Assembly: GCA_050486205.1 (NCBI GenBank)
Contig: JBJHCW010000006.1
Location: 124,001-188,000, forward strand
Length of the DNA: 64,000 nt
Direction of reading: 5' to 3'
DNA from: PWQG01 sp050486205
GTDB taxonomy: Bacteria; Pseudomonadota; Gammaproteobacteria; Pseudomonadales; Pseudohongiellaceae
A program made the translations under genes and the position numbers. The notes below the pieces were generated by a model. The model was not told the origin of the DNA and ran no database searches. It saw nothing but the letters and a program-made list of their open reading frames with translations. Positions 1 to 8,846 of the stretch are shown piece by piece (the stretch's first letter is position 1; the number at the start of each line of letters is the position of its first letter).

Positions 1-426
1 GATGATCAACCCACGGACGGACGGGTTGAGTGTGTAGTTGGAAATTTCCATCAGGCGCCATCGATCCTGCAGGGTTGCGTTGATGCAGTCATTGCCGGAC
101 AGCAAATCGACGTAGGGTACTTCGGTTTCAGCCCATCGACCTGCCTTGATTTCCAGATCAAGGTCCAGGCGGACAGCGTCATCGGCGCCGGTCTCATCGC
201 GGAAATTGATGGAATGCATGGTCAGGTCATCATTTCCGGTATTCTGCGCCACCACGCGAAGGCCGGCATTGCTGCGGATAGACCAGGCAGGCGAGTAGAT
301 CGCGTACTTGACCGGATAGGCTTCGGACGTGGTTTCAACGCTGAGCGGGTCGTCATTCATCGGTTGTGCGAGGGCTAACCCCGGGCATGACAGCAGCGCC
401 GTCAGGGCAAAACACAGTCTTCGCAT
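1..426 (-). CDS. hypothetical secreted protein, C-terminus cut by window edge
   Basis: This is an open frame of 142 codons that starts with ATG at 426 and runs off the left edge without a stop. The first 20 residues form a Sec signal peptide: Arg-Arg, then a hydrophobic core, ending in ALA before Gln-Pro. The mature part is rich in polar and acidic residues and reads like a beta-rich extracellular domain (for example the stretch LRVVAQNTGNDDLTMHSINF). A Cys lies at residue 14 in the signal and another near 113. I do not recognise a family. It is divergent from mrp, with about 110 bases between the two starts. Secretion is inferred from the signal peptide; the function is unknown. Confidence 0.6.
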   Translation of the reverse strand, partial: MRRLCFALTALLSCPGLALAQPMNDDPLSVETTSEAYPVKYAIYSPAWSIRSNAGLRVVAQNTGNDDLTMHSINFRDETGADDAVRLDLDLEIKAGRWAETEVPYVDLLSGNDCINATLQDRWRLMEISNYTLNPSVRGLII

Positions 427-540
427 GTCAGTACAGGTCCACAAAATCATCAGTAAACAACATTCAATGAATAGAACACGGTTTTGCCCGGGAATTCAAG
501 TCCGGCGCCATTACGGATTCTGCGCAAGCAATCCCGGGGC

Positions 541-1374
541 ATGGGAGCGATTGGAGTGACAAATCTTGAAAACATCCGCCACATCATCTGTGTGGCGTCA
601 GGCAAGGGCGGGGTGGGCAAGTCAACCACCGCCGTGAATCTGGCCATGGCCCTGAAGCAGCAGGGTCACACAGTGGGTCTGCTAGATGCAGATATATACG
701 GGCCCAGTCAGCCCACCATGCTGGGGGTCAAGGCGGGAACCCGGCCACTTGTGCGAGAAGGCAAATTCATGGAGCCTGTTGTGGCCCATGGCATTGAGAC
801 CAACTCCATGGGCTACCTGGTGGAAGGCAGTACCGCCATGGTCTGGCGGGCCCCGATGATTGTTGGTGCCTTCAATCAGCTGCTGAAGCAGACGCTATGG
901 TCGCCGCTGGATTTTCTGATTATTGACATGCCGCCGGGCACAGGGGACATCCAGCTCAGTCTGTCGCAGGCAGTCAGTCTGACCGGTGCTGTTGTGGTGA
1001 CCACCCCCCAGGATGTGGCCTTGCTTGATGCGCGCAAGGGCATAGAGATGTTCCGCAAGGTCAAGGTGCCCCTGCTGGGCGTCGTGGAGAACATGGGTGT
1101 TCACATCTGCTCCAACTGTGGTCACAGCGAAGCCATATTCGGTGAAGGCGGCGGTGAGCAACTCTCGCGCGACTATGGCGTCGAAGTGCTCGGCTCCTTG
1201 CCATTGGACCTGTCCATACGACAGCACAGTGATTCGGGCATGCCGCTGATGCTGGTCGATCCTGATGGCCCGGTTGCCCGGGCCTATCATGCGCTGGCCT
1301 CGCGCCTGACAGAACAGGTCCGGGCCTTGTCGGATCAATCGCCGGCGCCGCAGCTCATCATCACGGATGATTGA
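541..1374 (+). CDS. mrp: Mrp/NBP35-family Fe-S carrier ATPase (short form)
   Basis: This is a P-loop ATPase of the Mrp/ApbC family, which carries and delivers Fe-S clusters in the cytoplasm. The deviant Walker A motif GKGGVGKST lies at residues 21-29, the switch region DMPPGTGD follows, and a CxxC pair (CSNC, about residues 190-193) is the expected cluster-binding site. E. coli Mrp has an extra N-terminal MIP18/DUF59 domain of about 90 residues; this protein does not. I chose the ATG at 541. A TTG at 484 in the same frame would add 19 residues that resemble no domain. The stop overlaps the convergent symporter gene by 14 bases, tail to tail. Family assignment is firm; the start is less so. 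Confidence 0.93.
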   Translation: MGAIGVTNLENIRHIICVASGKGGVGKSTTAVNLAMALKQQGHTVGLLDADIYGPSQPTMLGVKAGTRPLVREGKFMEPVVAHGIETNSMGYLVEGSTAMVWRAPMIVGAFNQLLKQTLWSPLDFLIIDMPPGTGDIQLSLSQAVSLTGAVVVTTPQDVALLDARKGIEMFRKVKVPLLGVVENMGVHICSNCGHSEAIFGEGGGEQLSRDYGVEVLGSLPLDLSIRQHSDSGMPLMLVDPDGPVARAYHALASRLTEQVRALSDQSPAPQLIITDD

Positions 1375-3115
1375 CTGTCGCCGAGGCCGCAGCTGAGGTG
1401 GCAACCGGTGTGGCGACCGGGGCCATATCAGGCACAACCAGGTCACCGGGCAGCCGGATGTTCTCCACGATGTCCTGCACTTCCTGTGGTGGCTCCGGCG
1501 TGAAGCGGCACACGACCAGGGCAACAACCGTGTTCAGTACGGTGCCGACGGTGCCAATGCCTTCGGGTGAAATGCCGAACCACCAGTTCTCCGGTGTACT
1601 GGCCGCCGGGTTGATGAACTTGAAATACACAATGTAAGCAGCCGTGAATGTGAAACCTGTCACCATGCCGGCAATGGCACCTTCACGATTGAGCCGTTTG
1701 TAGAAGATGCCCATCACAATGGCAGGAAAGAACGAGGCAGCTGCGAGTCCGAAGGCAAAGGCAACCACCTCGGCCACAAAGCCTGGCGGGTTGATGCCAA
1801 AGTAGCCCGCAATCAGTATCGCTACAAAAATGGCAATTCGGGCATAGAGCAACTCCTGTTTCTCCGTAATGTCAGGCATGAAGGTGCGTTTCATCAGGTC
1901 ATGCGACACCGCAGTGGATATGACCAGCAGCAATCCGGCAGCGGTGGACAGTGCTGCGGCCAGCGCGCCGGCTGCCACCAGGGCCACCACCCAGTTGGGC
2001 AGCCCGGCAATCTCCGGGTTGGCCAGGACCATGATGTCCCGGTTCACCTCCAACTCGTTGATGGCCGGATCACCGGAGTACTGCACGATGCCGTCCTCGT
2101 TTCGATCATCCCATACCAGTAGTCGCGTGTTCTCCCAGGTGTTGAACCAGTCAGGCAACTCTTCGTAGGCTGTTTCGCTCACCGTCGTCAGCAGGTTTGT
2201 CTTGGAAAATGCGGCGATGGCCGGCGCTGTGGTGTACAGCAGCGCAATGAAAATCAGCGCATAACCTGCAGATTTTCGGGCATCGCGCACGCTGGGCACG
2301 GTGAAGAAGCGGATGATGACGTGAGGGAGACCAGCGGTGCCGAACATCAGTGCGGCGGTGATGAAGAACACGTCCTGTGTTGAGCGCTGACCTTCGGTAT
2401 AGGCAGCAAAACCCAGATCAGTGCTCAGTTCGTCCAGTCGGTCCAGCAGGAATCCACCACCATATTCGGGGGTCAGTTCAGCGCCAAAACCGATCTGTGG
2501 AACCGGAATGCCGGTCATCATCAGGGAAATGAAGATGGCTGGCACCATGTAGGCAAAGATCAGTACACAATACTGTGCCACCTGGGTATAGGTGATGCCT
2601 TTCATGCCACCCATCACCGCATAGAAAAATACAATGGTCATGCCGATTATCACGCCGGTGGTGATGTCCACTTCCAGAAAGCGCGAAAAAACGATACCTG
2701 CGCCTTGCATCTGGCCACAGACATAAACAAATGAAACCGATATGGCGCAGAAGATGGCTATGATGCGGGCATTGCTGCCGTAGTATCTGTCACCGATGAA
2801 GTCGGGCACTGTGTATTTGCCGAACTTGCGAAGATACGGTGCCAGCAGCATGGCCAGCAGCACGTAGCCGCCTGTCCAGCCCATCAGGTAGAAGGCGCCG
2901 TCTCGCCCGAGGAAGGCTATCAGGCCAGCCATTGATATGAAGGATGCGGCAGACATCCAGTCCGCCGCGGTTGCCATACCGTTGGCCAGGGGATTGACAC
3001 CAGCGCCAGCCACATAGAACTCATTGGTTGAGCTTGCGCGCGACCAGATGGCAATGCCGATATAAAGGCTGAAGGACAGGGCAACAAAAATATAGGTCCA
3101 GATCTGAACACTCAT
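1361..3115 (-). CDS. sodium:solute symporter, large subunit (SSS family, VC_2705 type)
   Basis: This is a 584-residue inner-membrane transporter of the sodium/solute symporter family with about 13 predicted membrane segments. It is closest in character to acetate permease ActP and the VC_2705 subgroup. The N-terminal stretch with AADWMSAASF and the loop GKYTVPDFIGDRYYG are typical of the family. A hydrophilic insert at about residues 300-350 lies between membrane segments. The gene overlaps the small-subunit gene upstream by an ATGA-type junction, and members of this subgroup are normally paired with such a DUF4212 protein. Substrate is probably a small carboxylate such as acetate, by inference from the family. 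The C-terminal tail is Ala/Pro/Thr rich. Confidence 0.9.
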   Translation of the reverse strand: MSVQIWTYIFVALSFSLYIGIAIWSRASSTNEFYVAGAGVNPLANGMATAADWMSAASFISMAGLIAFLGRDGAFYLMGWTGGYVLLAMLLAPYLRKFGKYTVPDFIGDRYYGSNARIIAIFCAISVSFVYVCGQMQGAGIVFSRFLEVDITTGVIIGMTIVFFYAVMGGMKGITYTQVAQYCVLIFAYMVPAIFISLMMTGIPVPQIGFGAELTPEYGGGFLLDRLDELSTDLGFAAYTEGQRSTQDVFFITAALMFGTAGLPHVIIRFFTVPSVRDARKSAGYALIFIALLYTTAPAIAAFSKTNLLTTVSETAYEELPDWFNTWENTRLLVWDDRNEDGIVQYSGDPAINELEVNRDIMVLANPEIAGLPNWVVALVAAGALAAALSTAAGLLLVISTAVSHDLMKRTFMPDITEKQELLYARIAIFVAILIAGYFGINPPGFVAEVVAFAFGLAAASFFPAIVMGIFYKRLNREGAIAGMVTGFTFTAAYIVYFKFINPAASTPENWWFGISPEGIGTVGTVLNTVVALVVCRFTPEPPQEVQDIVENIRLPGDLVVPDMAPVATPVATSAAASATVNHP

Positions 3116-3399
3116 TGTGATCCATCCTCCGCACGCTTGCTGCTGTCACGATCGCTGCGGTACTTGCGATCCAGGCGATCCATCATGTGGATGTAGACAA
3201 ATATCAGGATCACAAAGACGTAGATCGAGCCTTGCTGGGCAATCCAGAAGCCGAGCTTGAATCCACCGAACCGGATGTTGTCGAGTACATCAACCAGCAG
3301 AATGCCGCAAACGTAGGAGATGAAGAACCAGATGCTCAGCAGAATGCCGAGCAGGCGAACATTGGCTTTCCAGTAGGCGCGAGCGTCGTTGTTGGACAT
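3112..3399 (-). CDS. DUF4212 sodium/substrate symporter small subunit
   Basis: This 95-residue protein has two hydrophobic membrane segments (about residues 16-38 and 53-71) and a charged C-terminal tail rich in Arg, Asp and Lys. The sequence around AYWKANVRLLGILLSIWF matches the DUF4212 family, which is found next to VC_2705-type sodium symporters and is thought to be their small subunit. I chose the ATG at 3399 (protein begins MSNNDARAYW); an in-frame start 23 codons upstream adds residues with no family resemblance. Its stop overlaps the start of the large-subunit gene, so the two are translationally coupled. Confidence 0.9.
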   Translation of the reverse strand: MSNNDARAYWKANVRLLGILLSIWFFISYVCGILLVDVLDNIRFGGFKLGFWIAQQGSIYVFVILIFVYIHMMDRLDRKYRSDRDSSKRAEDGSQ

Positions 3400-3469
3400 G
3401 TTCGAAGGGCCCTTTGTTGTTATTGTGGTCGATCTTACTATTGCATTGCGTGGGGCGGCAATCGGCACT

Positions 3470-4495
3470 TCAGGAACGCGTGGCAGTCATCCCCATTGTT
3501 GCCAGTGGTGTCACCAGTTCTCCCATGCGCTCGGCACGGGCATTGGAGGCATTGCCATCCAGCCCCCTTTTGTACACACCCTGCAATATGGCCGCCAGAC
3601 GAAAGAAACAGAACGCCATGCAGAAAGACCAATTGCTGACCTGTTTCAGGTTCCGCTGCTCACAATACCATGCAAGCAGGGTGCTTTCGTCGGGTATGTT
3701 CAGCGCCTTGCGATCCTGATCACCCAGTCCACGCAGTTCACCTTGTGTGGGCAGACGAAGTGCCATGCAGTAGTACGCCAGGTCCGCCAGGGGATGTCCG
3801 ATGGTGGCCAGTTCCCAATCAAGTACGGCACGTATCCTGGGCTCACCGGGATGGAAAATGACATTGTCCAGTCGGTAGTCACCGTGAATGAGACAACTCT
3901 GGCCATCGTCTTCCGGCAGGTGCTGCTCCAACCACTGGATGAGTTCGTCCATGGGCGGGATTTCATCGGTGGCCGATGCCCGATACTGGCGCGTCCAGCG
4001 ATCGAGTTGGCGACCGAAGTAGTTGCCTGGTTTGCCGAAATCACCCAGGCCCACGGCACGATGATCAATTTCATGCAGCCGTGCCAGTGACAGCACCAGT
4101 TCACGGTAGTAGTCAGGCCGCCTGGCCGGATCAATCTCTGGCAGCGCCGGATCCCAGAATATATCGCCCGGTTCGTACGACATGACATAGAACATGCTGC
4201 CAATGATCTGTTCATCTTCGCAAAGCACCAGAGGCTTTGCTACCGGCAGCTCGGCGTTTTGCAGGGCACTGATCACCCGGTACTCGCGATCCACAGCATG
4301 TGCCGATGCCAGCAATTGTCCTGGTGGTTTACGTCTGAGCACAAAACATCCGGACGCGGTGGTGAGCAGGAAGGTTGGATTGGACTGGCCATCACCGAAT
4401 TTCCGCACGGACAGGGGCGGCTGAAAGCCCGGCAGGTTTTCAGCCAGCCAGGCGGTGAGTCGCGGGATGTCCAGTTGATCTGTCTTCGCGTTCAT
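3470..4495 (-). CDS. phosphotransferase family protein (APH/ACAD10-like kinase)
   Basis: This 341-residue protein has the aminoglycoside phosphotransferase/choline kinase fold. The catalytic loop HGDYRLDN (residues 204-211) and the metal-binding DWE (226-228) are intact, as is the N-terminal nucleotide-binding strand with VLRRKPPG. The sequence is of the ACAD10/11-like type, usually found next to acyl-CoA dehydrogenase genes and thought to phosphorylate hydroxyacyl-CoA intermediates. No dehydrogenase lies nearby here. The gene follows a histidine-phosphatase-like gene by one base, so the two form a pair. The substrate is not deducible from sequence. Confidence 0.85.
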   Translation of the reverse strand: MNAKTDQLDIPRLTAWLAENLPGFQPPLSVRKFGDGQSNPTFLLTTASGCFVLRRKPPGQLLASAHAVDREYRVISALQNAELPVAKPLVLCEDEQIIGSMFYVMSYEPGDIFWDPALPEIDPARRPDYYRELVLSLARLHEIDHRAVGLGDFGKPGNYFGRQLDRWTRQYRASATDEIPPMDELIQWLEQHLPEDDGQSCLIHGDYRLDNVIFHPGEPRIRAVLDWELATIGHPLADLAYYCMALRLPTQGELRGLGDQDRKALNIPDESTLLAWYCEQRNLKQVSNWSFCMAFCFFRLAAILQGVYKRGLDGNASNARAERMGELVTPLATMGMTATRS

Positions 4496-4496
4496 A

Positions 4497-5192
4497 TCAG
4501 GTGTATGTCAGTGCATGGCGCCGATCCGGCGTTTCAAGATGGGGTGCATTGTTGAAACTGCTTAGCAGCATGCTGCGCTGATTGAAATACAGGTGACTGA
4601 AACCGGTATTTTTTGCCTGCAGGTTCAGGTTGATCAGCGTGTCTACACTGCATTGCAGGATCTGGTGAAGTGCCATGGCAATGGCGCCTCCGGAACTGAC
4701 AACAATGACCGTCTGGCGATCGGGCAGCTCACGCAGTGTATTCAGCGCGTTGGCTATGCGTACGTGGAATTGTGGCCAGCTTTCCAAAGGTGGCTTGAAC
4801 TCACCTTCACCGGCTGCGTGCAGTTCGCCACGCGACCAGGCAAGCATGGCTTTTCGGAGCAGCTGAAAGAACCTGCGCGCACCCTCTTCAGCGGTTGGCA
4901 CTGGTTGATCGGTCAGACGGCAATAGAGTGCGGTGAGTGCATGGAAATCAAACTCGTTGAAGCCGGCGATTTCCGTGATCTGGCAGTCCAGGTCCAGCGC
5001 CTTGATCAGCTGATCGGCCGTCTGATGTTGGCGGACCATGGTGCCGGTAATGACCTGATCGGGGCGGACGTCATGTGAGCGAAACCACTGACCAAGCCAC
5101 TTCGCCTGCTGGTAGCCGAGTTCAGACAACTGATCGTAGTTGCGGCTGCCGAAAGAGGCCTGTGCGTGTCGTACAAAGTAAAGTTCGCTCAT
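4497..5192 (-). CDS. histidine phosphatase superfamily protein
   Basis: This 231-residue protein belongs to the phosphoglycerate-mutase-like superfamily. The N-terminal catalytic motif VRHAQ places the phospho-accepting His at residue 9, and Arg8 is present. The second conserved motif, usually VxHGG, reads VVSSGGAI at about residues 164-171, so Ser replaces the usual second catalytic His. Activity may therefore be altered. It lies one base upstream of the phosphotransferase gene and probably shares its transcript. The start ATG at 5192 faces the divergent LysR gene across a 131-base AT-rich region. The partner arrangement suggests kinase/phosphatase cooperation, but that is inference. Confidence 0.85.
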   Translation of the reverse strand: MSELYFVRHAQASFGSRNYDQLSELGYQQAKWLGQWFRSHDVRPDQVITGTMVRQHQTADQLIKALDLDCQITEIAGFNEFDFHALTALYCRLTDQPVPTAEEGARRFFQLLRKAMLAWSRGELHAAGEGEFKPPLESWPQFHVRIANALNTLRELPDRQTVIVVSSGGAIAMALHQILQCSVDTLINLNLQAKNTGFSHLYFNQRSMLLSSFNNAPHLETPDRRHALTYT

Positions 5193-5323
5193 GTTATCGC
5201 TATTGATTTGTATTATTTTGGCTTTTGTGTATTATTCACGAAATCAATTTAATGTCCAGTCACCGTGCATTGCAGTTAATACGTCAGTCACGGGGATACA
5301 ACAAAACATAGAGGACAATACCC
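5193..5323. promoter_or_regulatory. AT-rich divergent promoter/operator region between phosphatase and LysR genes
   Basis: The region is clearly more AT-rich than its surroundings. It holds a perfect 8-base inverted repeat, ATTGATTT (5202-5209) and AAATCAAT (5241-5248). Between them is a direct repeat of TTTGTATTATT-type sequence (from about 5207 and 5225). LysR-type regulators often bind such sites in the space between their own gene and a divergent target. A ribosome-binding-like GAGG lies at 5311-5314. No experimental promoter is implied. Confidence 0.45.
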
Positions 5324-6208
5324 CTGAAAAAGGTTGATCTCAATCTGTTCCTGGTGTTTGACACCATCTACACTGAACGTAATCTGACCGAGGCGGCAAA
5401 ATCCCTGTCCATCACCCAGCCTGCGGTCAGCAATGCCCTGTCACGCCTGCGAAAAATTTTCAACGATGAACTTTTCATTCGTACCGCGCGTGGCATGTTG
5501 CCCACACCGGTGGCCGACAGCATCTCGCAGAATGTGTCCGAAGCCCTGGTCATGCTCAACAGCAGCATCCGGGAGCGCGAGGAATTTGATCCTGCGTCGG
5601 CTGAACGTATCTATCAGTTCAGTATGACCGATCTGGCCGAGGCGGTGGTACTGCCGCGCCTGTTTCCGTTTTTTCAGCGGCATGCGCCAGGCCTGGGTTT
5701 GCACAGTTACTACACCAAACGCAATGAACTGGTTCGACAGCTGTCACGCGGTGAGCTGGATTTTGCCATTGACGTGCCGGTGGTCGAGGACGCGCAGTTG
5801 CTTCACCAGTCCCTTATCAGTGATCACTATGTGTGTGCTGTTCGGCCGGAACACCCATTGGCGCAGGAATCATTGACGCTTGAATCCTATCTGACGATGA
5901 AACACATTCATGTTTCCAGTCGCCGCAAGGGTCTGGGCCAGGTGGATCTGGCGCTGCTGCGCTACAAGGCGGAACGCAAGATCCATCTGCGGGTGCAGCA
6001 CTACCGTGTGGCGGCGGCTGTGGTCAGTGAGACTGACCTGGTGATGACGGTGCCGCGGTTCCTCGCCGAGCAGTATCACCTGAGCCTGTTGAAACTTCCT
6101 TTTGAGGTGCCGGAACTGGATCTGCATGTCTACTGGCACAAACAGTCTGACAGCGATCAGTCGCATCGCTGGTTGAGAGACTCCCTGCTGACCCTGTTTT
6201 CGGCGTAA
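5324..6208 (+). CDS. LysR-type transcriptional regulator
   Basis: The N-terminal helix-turn-helix (RNLTEAAKSLSITQPAVSNA) is typical of the LysR family, and a periplasmic-binding-protein-like effector domain follows. The frame has ATG-type or GTG starts only inside the conserved N-terminus (GTG at 5354). The family's usual beginning, KKVDLNLFLVFD, is encoded just upstream, starting with CTG at 5324. That CTG is 9 bases after a GAGG ribosome-binding site at 5311-5314. I therefore place the start at CTG 5324 (294 residues). The gene is divergent from the phosphatase/kinase pair and is followed after 5 bases by an S9 peptidase. Effector and targets are unknown. Confidence 0.85.
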   Translation: MKKVDLNLFLVFDTIYTERNLTEAAKSLSITQPAVSNALSRLRKIFNDELFIRTARGMLPTPVADSISQNVSEALVMLNSSIREREEFDPASAERIYQFSMTDLAEAVVLPRLFPFFQRHAPGLGLHSYYTKRNELVRQLSRGELDFAIDVPVVEDAQLLHQSLISDHYVCAVRPEHPLAQESLTLESYLTMKHIHVSSRRKGLGQVDLALLRYKAERKIHLRVQHYRVAAAVVSETDLVMTVPRFLAEQYHLSLLKLPFEVPELDLHVYWHKQSDSDQSHRWLRDSLLTLFSA

Positions 6209-6213
6209 CCGCC

Positions 6214-8301
6214 GTGCCTGCGGCATTAAAAGGGCTGATGTTGCTGCTTCTGCTGGCTGGCTGCACTGCCATGCCGCCCCGCGATGCCGTTATTGGTATG
6301 GAAGATCCCTGGCAATGGCTTGAGGGCGGCCGTGAGGCGCCTTCTGTGGCGCGGTGGCATGCCGGCCGGGAGGATGAGGCGACGCAGTGGTTTCGGGCGC
6401 ATGATGCAGACGGGCAGTCCGCACGATGGCGTGAGGCCTTGACAACGCGATGGCAAATGCCGCGCAGGACAGCGCCGCAGCTTTCAGGTCCTTCATCCTA
6501 CTACTTTCACAATACCGGCACAGACGATCATTATGTCTGGTACAGGGCCGACGGCGCGGCGCCGGATGCCGACGCCGTTCGCCTGCTGGATCCGCAGCTG
6601 TGGCCGACCGGAGACCGACTGGAACAGGTATTGCTGAGTCCGGATGGTGACCACATGGCTTATCGTCGTTATCTGGCCGGGCCCGGTCATTCAACCTGGT
6701 ATGTCGGCACCACGGGTGCTGATCGCGACCGGGACAGGTCGCTGTCGGATCTGACGGTTGAAATGCCGGTCTGGCATCACGACGGTTCTGGTCTATGGGC
6801 AATTGCTGACAGTCCTGACTGCCGCCTTGTTTTTGTGTCCCTGCACGACGATGAACACAATGACCATTGTTTTCAGGTCAGTGGATCCGCGGGCCAGCCA
6901 CTTGGCGCAACAGCGCTCTACCTGCTTGCTGACACGTCGCAGTTGCTGGTACAGAACCTGACGCCCGACGGAGTCACCGAGTTACTGCTGCTCAGTGCTG
7001 ATGGTGCGCGTGCTGTTGAATCCAGGGTGCTGATCAGCGACGCGGAAGGCCTGCAGTATGTTGCCACGCAGGGTGAGGCACTCTACTTCATCAGTTACCG
7101 TGATACCTGGTACGGCGAGTTGATCAGTGCACGGGTGACCGAAACTGGTGTGACCTGGGAGGTGCTTGTGCCAGCCGCGGAGGCTCTGCTCAATCGCGCC
7201 GTGCCTGTTCGCGGGGGTATGCTGCTGGAGTATCTGGAGCATGCCGTGTCTGAACTGGTCTACTGGTCTCTGGAGACTCAGACGTCTTCAGCGATCAAAC
7301 TGCCGGACTATGGGCGGATCAGGGAATGGCACGTGACGCCTGATGCTGCCGATGTTTACATGGGTTTCGACGGTCTTGCCCAGCCACCAGTCGTTTTGCG
7401 CTTCAATGTCCCGGACCAGGCTCTGTTGTGGCACTGGTCTGCACCGGTCCCCGAGCATCTTCATGCATTGGAGGTCCAGCGGCTGTTTGTGGATACAGGA
7501 GCTGGTGACGGGCGTAAGGCGCCTGTTTACATCGCAGGCAGGCAGGATGTCCCTGGTGCCCGGCCTTCACCGCTTTTGCTGGAGAGTTATGGCGGGTTCA
7601 ATCTGGTTGTGGATACCGGTTATTCGGTAAGTCGGGCCGCATGGATGGATCGTGGCGGCCTGTTTGCAGTGGCCGCCGTGCGCGGTGGCGGCGAATACGA
7701 CGCTGCCTGGTACCGTGGCGGTGCGCGTAGCAATCGCCAGAACAGTATTGATGACTTGCTGGCGGTGGCCGAGGCGCTGGTAAACCTTGATATCACCGTG
7801 CCCGGATACCTGGCGCTGGGAGGGCGCAGTCACGGGGCGACCCTGGCTGCGGCTGCTGCGGCCCAGCGTCCCGAATTGTTCTCTGCTTTGCTGGTCGATT
7901 CAGGCGTCATGGATCTGCTGCGTTTTCCGCAAAGCGGCGCGGGCAGCGCCTGGCTTGTTGAATATGGAGACCCGGCAGATACGCATGACGCTCTGATGCT
8001 GGCGTCGATCTCACCTTACCACCGAGCCATGAACGCGCTGCCTGGCTGCCACCCGGCAACACTGGTGATTGCCGCGCCGGATGATCCGGTGGTCAGTGCC
8101 TGGCACAGCCACAAGTACGTGGCCGCACTCCAGCACGCCCTGAAAGGTCAGGTGCCGGTTCTGTTTTCGGAAACCCGGCGACCGGGTCACGAGGATACCG
8201 GACAGGTGAGAGTATTGATTGAGGATTATGCCAGGCGTTGGCATTTTCTGTCGGAGAATTTGCCTTTGCATGCTGAGGGCATGAAGAACAGCTTGTGGTG
8301 A
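6214..8301 (+). CDS. S9 family prolyl oligopeptidase-like lipoprotein
   Basis: This 695-residue protein begins with a short lipoprotein signal (LLLLLLAGC, lipobox Cys at about residue 17). It has a beta-propeller-like N-terminal part and an alpha/beta-hydrolase C-terminal domain of the S9 serine peptidase family. The nucleophile motif reads GGRSHGA with Ser539. Asp623 or Asp624 (PDDPVV) and His659 (RPGHED) complete the triad. Prolyl oligopeptidases usually have GGSNGG, so the elbow here is a variant. The start is GTG at 6214, five bases after the LysR stop, which suggests co-transcription. Predicted location is a periplasm-facing lipoprotein, cleaving oligopeptides. Confidence 0.88.
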   Translation: MPAALKGLMLLLLLAGCTAMPPRDAVIGMEDPWQWLEGGREAPSVARWHAGREDEATQWFRAHDADGQSARWREALTTRWQMPRRTAPQLSGPSSYYFHNTGTDDHYVWYRADGAAPDADAVRLLDPQLWPTGDRLEQVLLSPDGDHMAYRRYLAGPGHSTWYVGTTGADRDRDRSLSDLTVEMPVWHHDGSGLWAIADSPDCRLVFVSLHDDEHNDHCFQVSGSAGQPLGATALYLLADTSQLLVQNLTPDGVTELLLLSADGARAVESRVLISDAEGLQYVATQGEALYFISYRDTWYGELISARVTETGVTWEVLVPAAEALLNRAVPVRGGMLLEYLEHAVSELVYWSLETQTSSAIKLPDYGRIREWHVTPDAADVYMGFDGLAQPPVVLRFNVPDQALLWHWSAPVPEHLHALEVQRLFVDTGAGDGRKAPVYIAGRQDVPGARPSPLLLESYGGFNLVVDTGYSVSRAAWMDRGGLFAVAAVRGGGEYDAAWYRGGARSNRQNSIDDLLAVAEALVNLDITVPGYLALGGRSHGATLAAAAAAQRPELFSALLVDSGVMDLLRFPQSGAGSAWLVEYGDPADTHDALMLASISPYHRAMNALPGCHPATLVIAAPDDPVVSAWHSHKYVAALQHALKGQVPVLFSETRRPGHEDTGQVRVLIEDYARRWHFLSENLPLHAEGMKNSLW

Positions 8302-8326
8302 TGTCCGATACCGAGGGAAGCAGGTG

Positions 8327-8827
8327 TCAGATGAACGTCTTGATATAATCGATCATGCGACGCCGACGCGGCGCAGCGGCATCCGGGTCGGCAGTCTTGA
8401 TGTTGCGAAGCAGTTGCCTCAGGTGCTGACGCTCGGCAGCCGGATAGTCAGCAACAAAGCGATTGATGGCATCTTCGTCACCATCGGTAAGCGCCTGGGC
8501 CCAGCTCTCTATGGTCTTGCCGCGACGTATCTCTGCCGGATCCGGTTCGCGCATGCGTTGCAACTCGGACTGGATGAGTTCGTAGTCACTTTTCCTGATC
8601 ACCTTCCCAATAAATTGTAACTGGCGCCGCCTTGCTTCATGGCTGTTGGGCAATCGCTCGTACTCCTTGAGCGCAGCTTCAAGAGCTGGATCTATGGACA
8701 GCTTTGCCAGTTGTTTCCTGTTGAGTGTTGTCAGCTCCTGCCCCAGGTCCTGCAGGGCTGTCATTTGCCGCTTTTTCAGGCTTTTGCTTGGCGCTTCCCG
8801 GTCGTCGTTGTGGTAGTCAGTGTTCAT
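8327..8827 (-). CDS. darP: ribosome biogenesis factor DarP (YjgA, DUF615)
   Basis: This 166-residue, highly charged, helical protein matches the DUF615/YjgA family. The conserved segment SLKKRQMTALQDLGQEL and the later QLQFIGKVIRK are characteristic. In E. coli the protein associates with late 50S assembly intermediates and helps mature the peptidyl transferase centre. It is convergent with the S9 peptidase (25 bases apart) and lies just downstream of the nitrogen-PTS genes on the same strand, with only a short gap from npr. The length is close to the E. coli protein (about 180). Confidence 0.93.
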   Translation of the reverse strand: MNTDYHNDDREAPSKSLKKRQMTALQDLGQELTTLNRKQLAKLSIDPALEAALKEYERLPNSHEARRRQLQFIGKVIRKSDYELIQSELQRMREPDPAEIRRGKTIESWAQALTDGDEDAINRFVADYPAAERQHLRQLLRNIKTADPDAAAPRRRRMIDYIKTFI

Positions 8828-8846
8828 GAATTCAATGGTGTCCGCA

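Noticed and set aside
541..1374. Truncated mrp lacking its first domain
   Set aside because: Short Mrp/NBP35 proteins without the MIP18 domain are common, and the ATPase and CxxC parts are whole.
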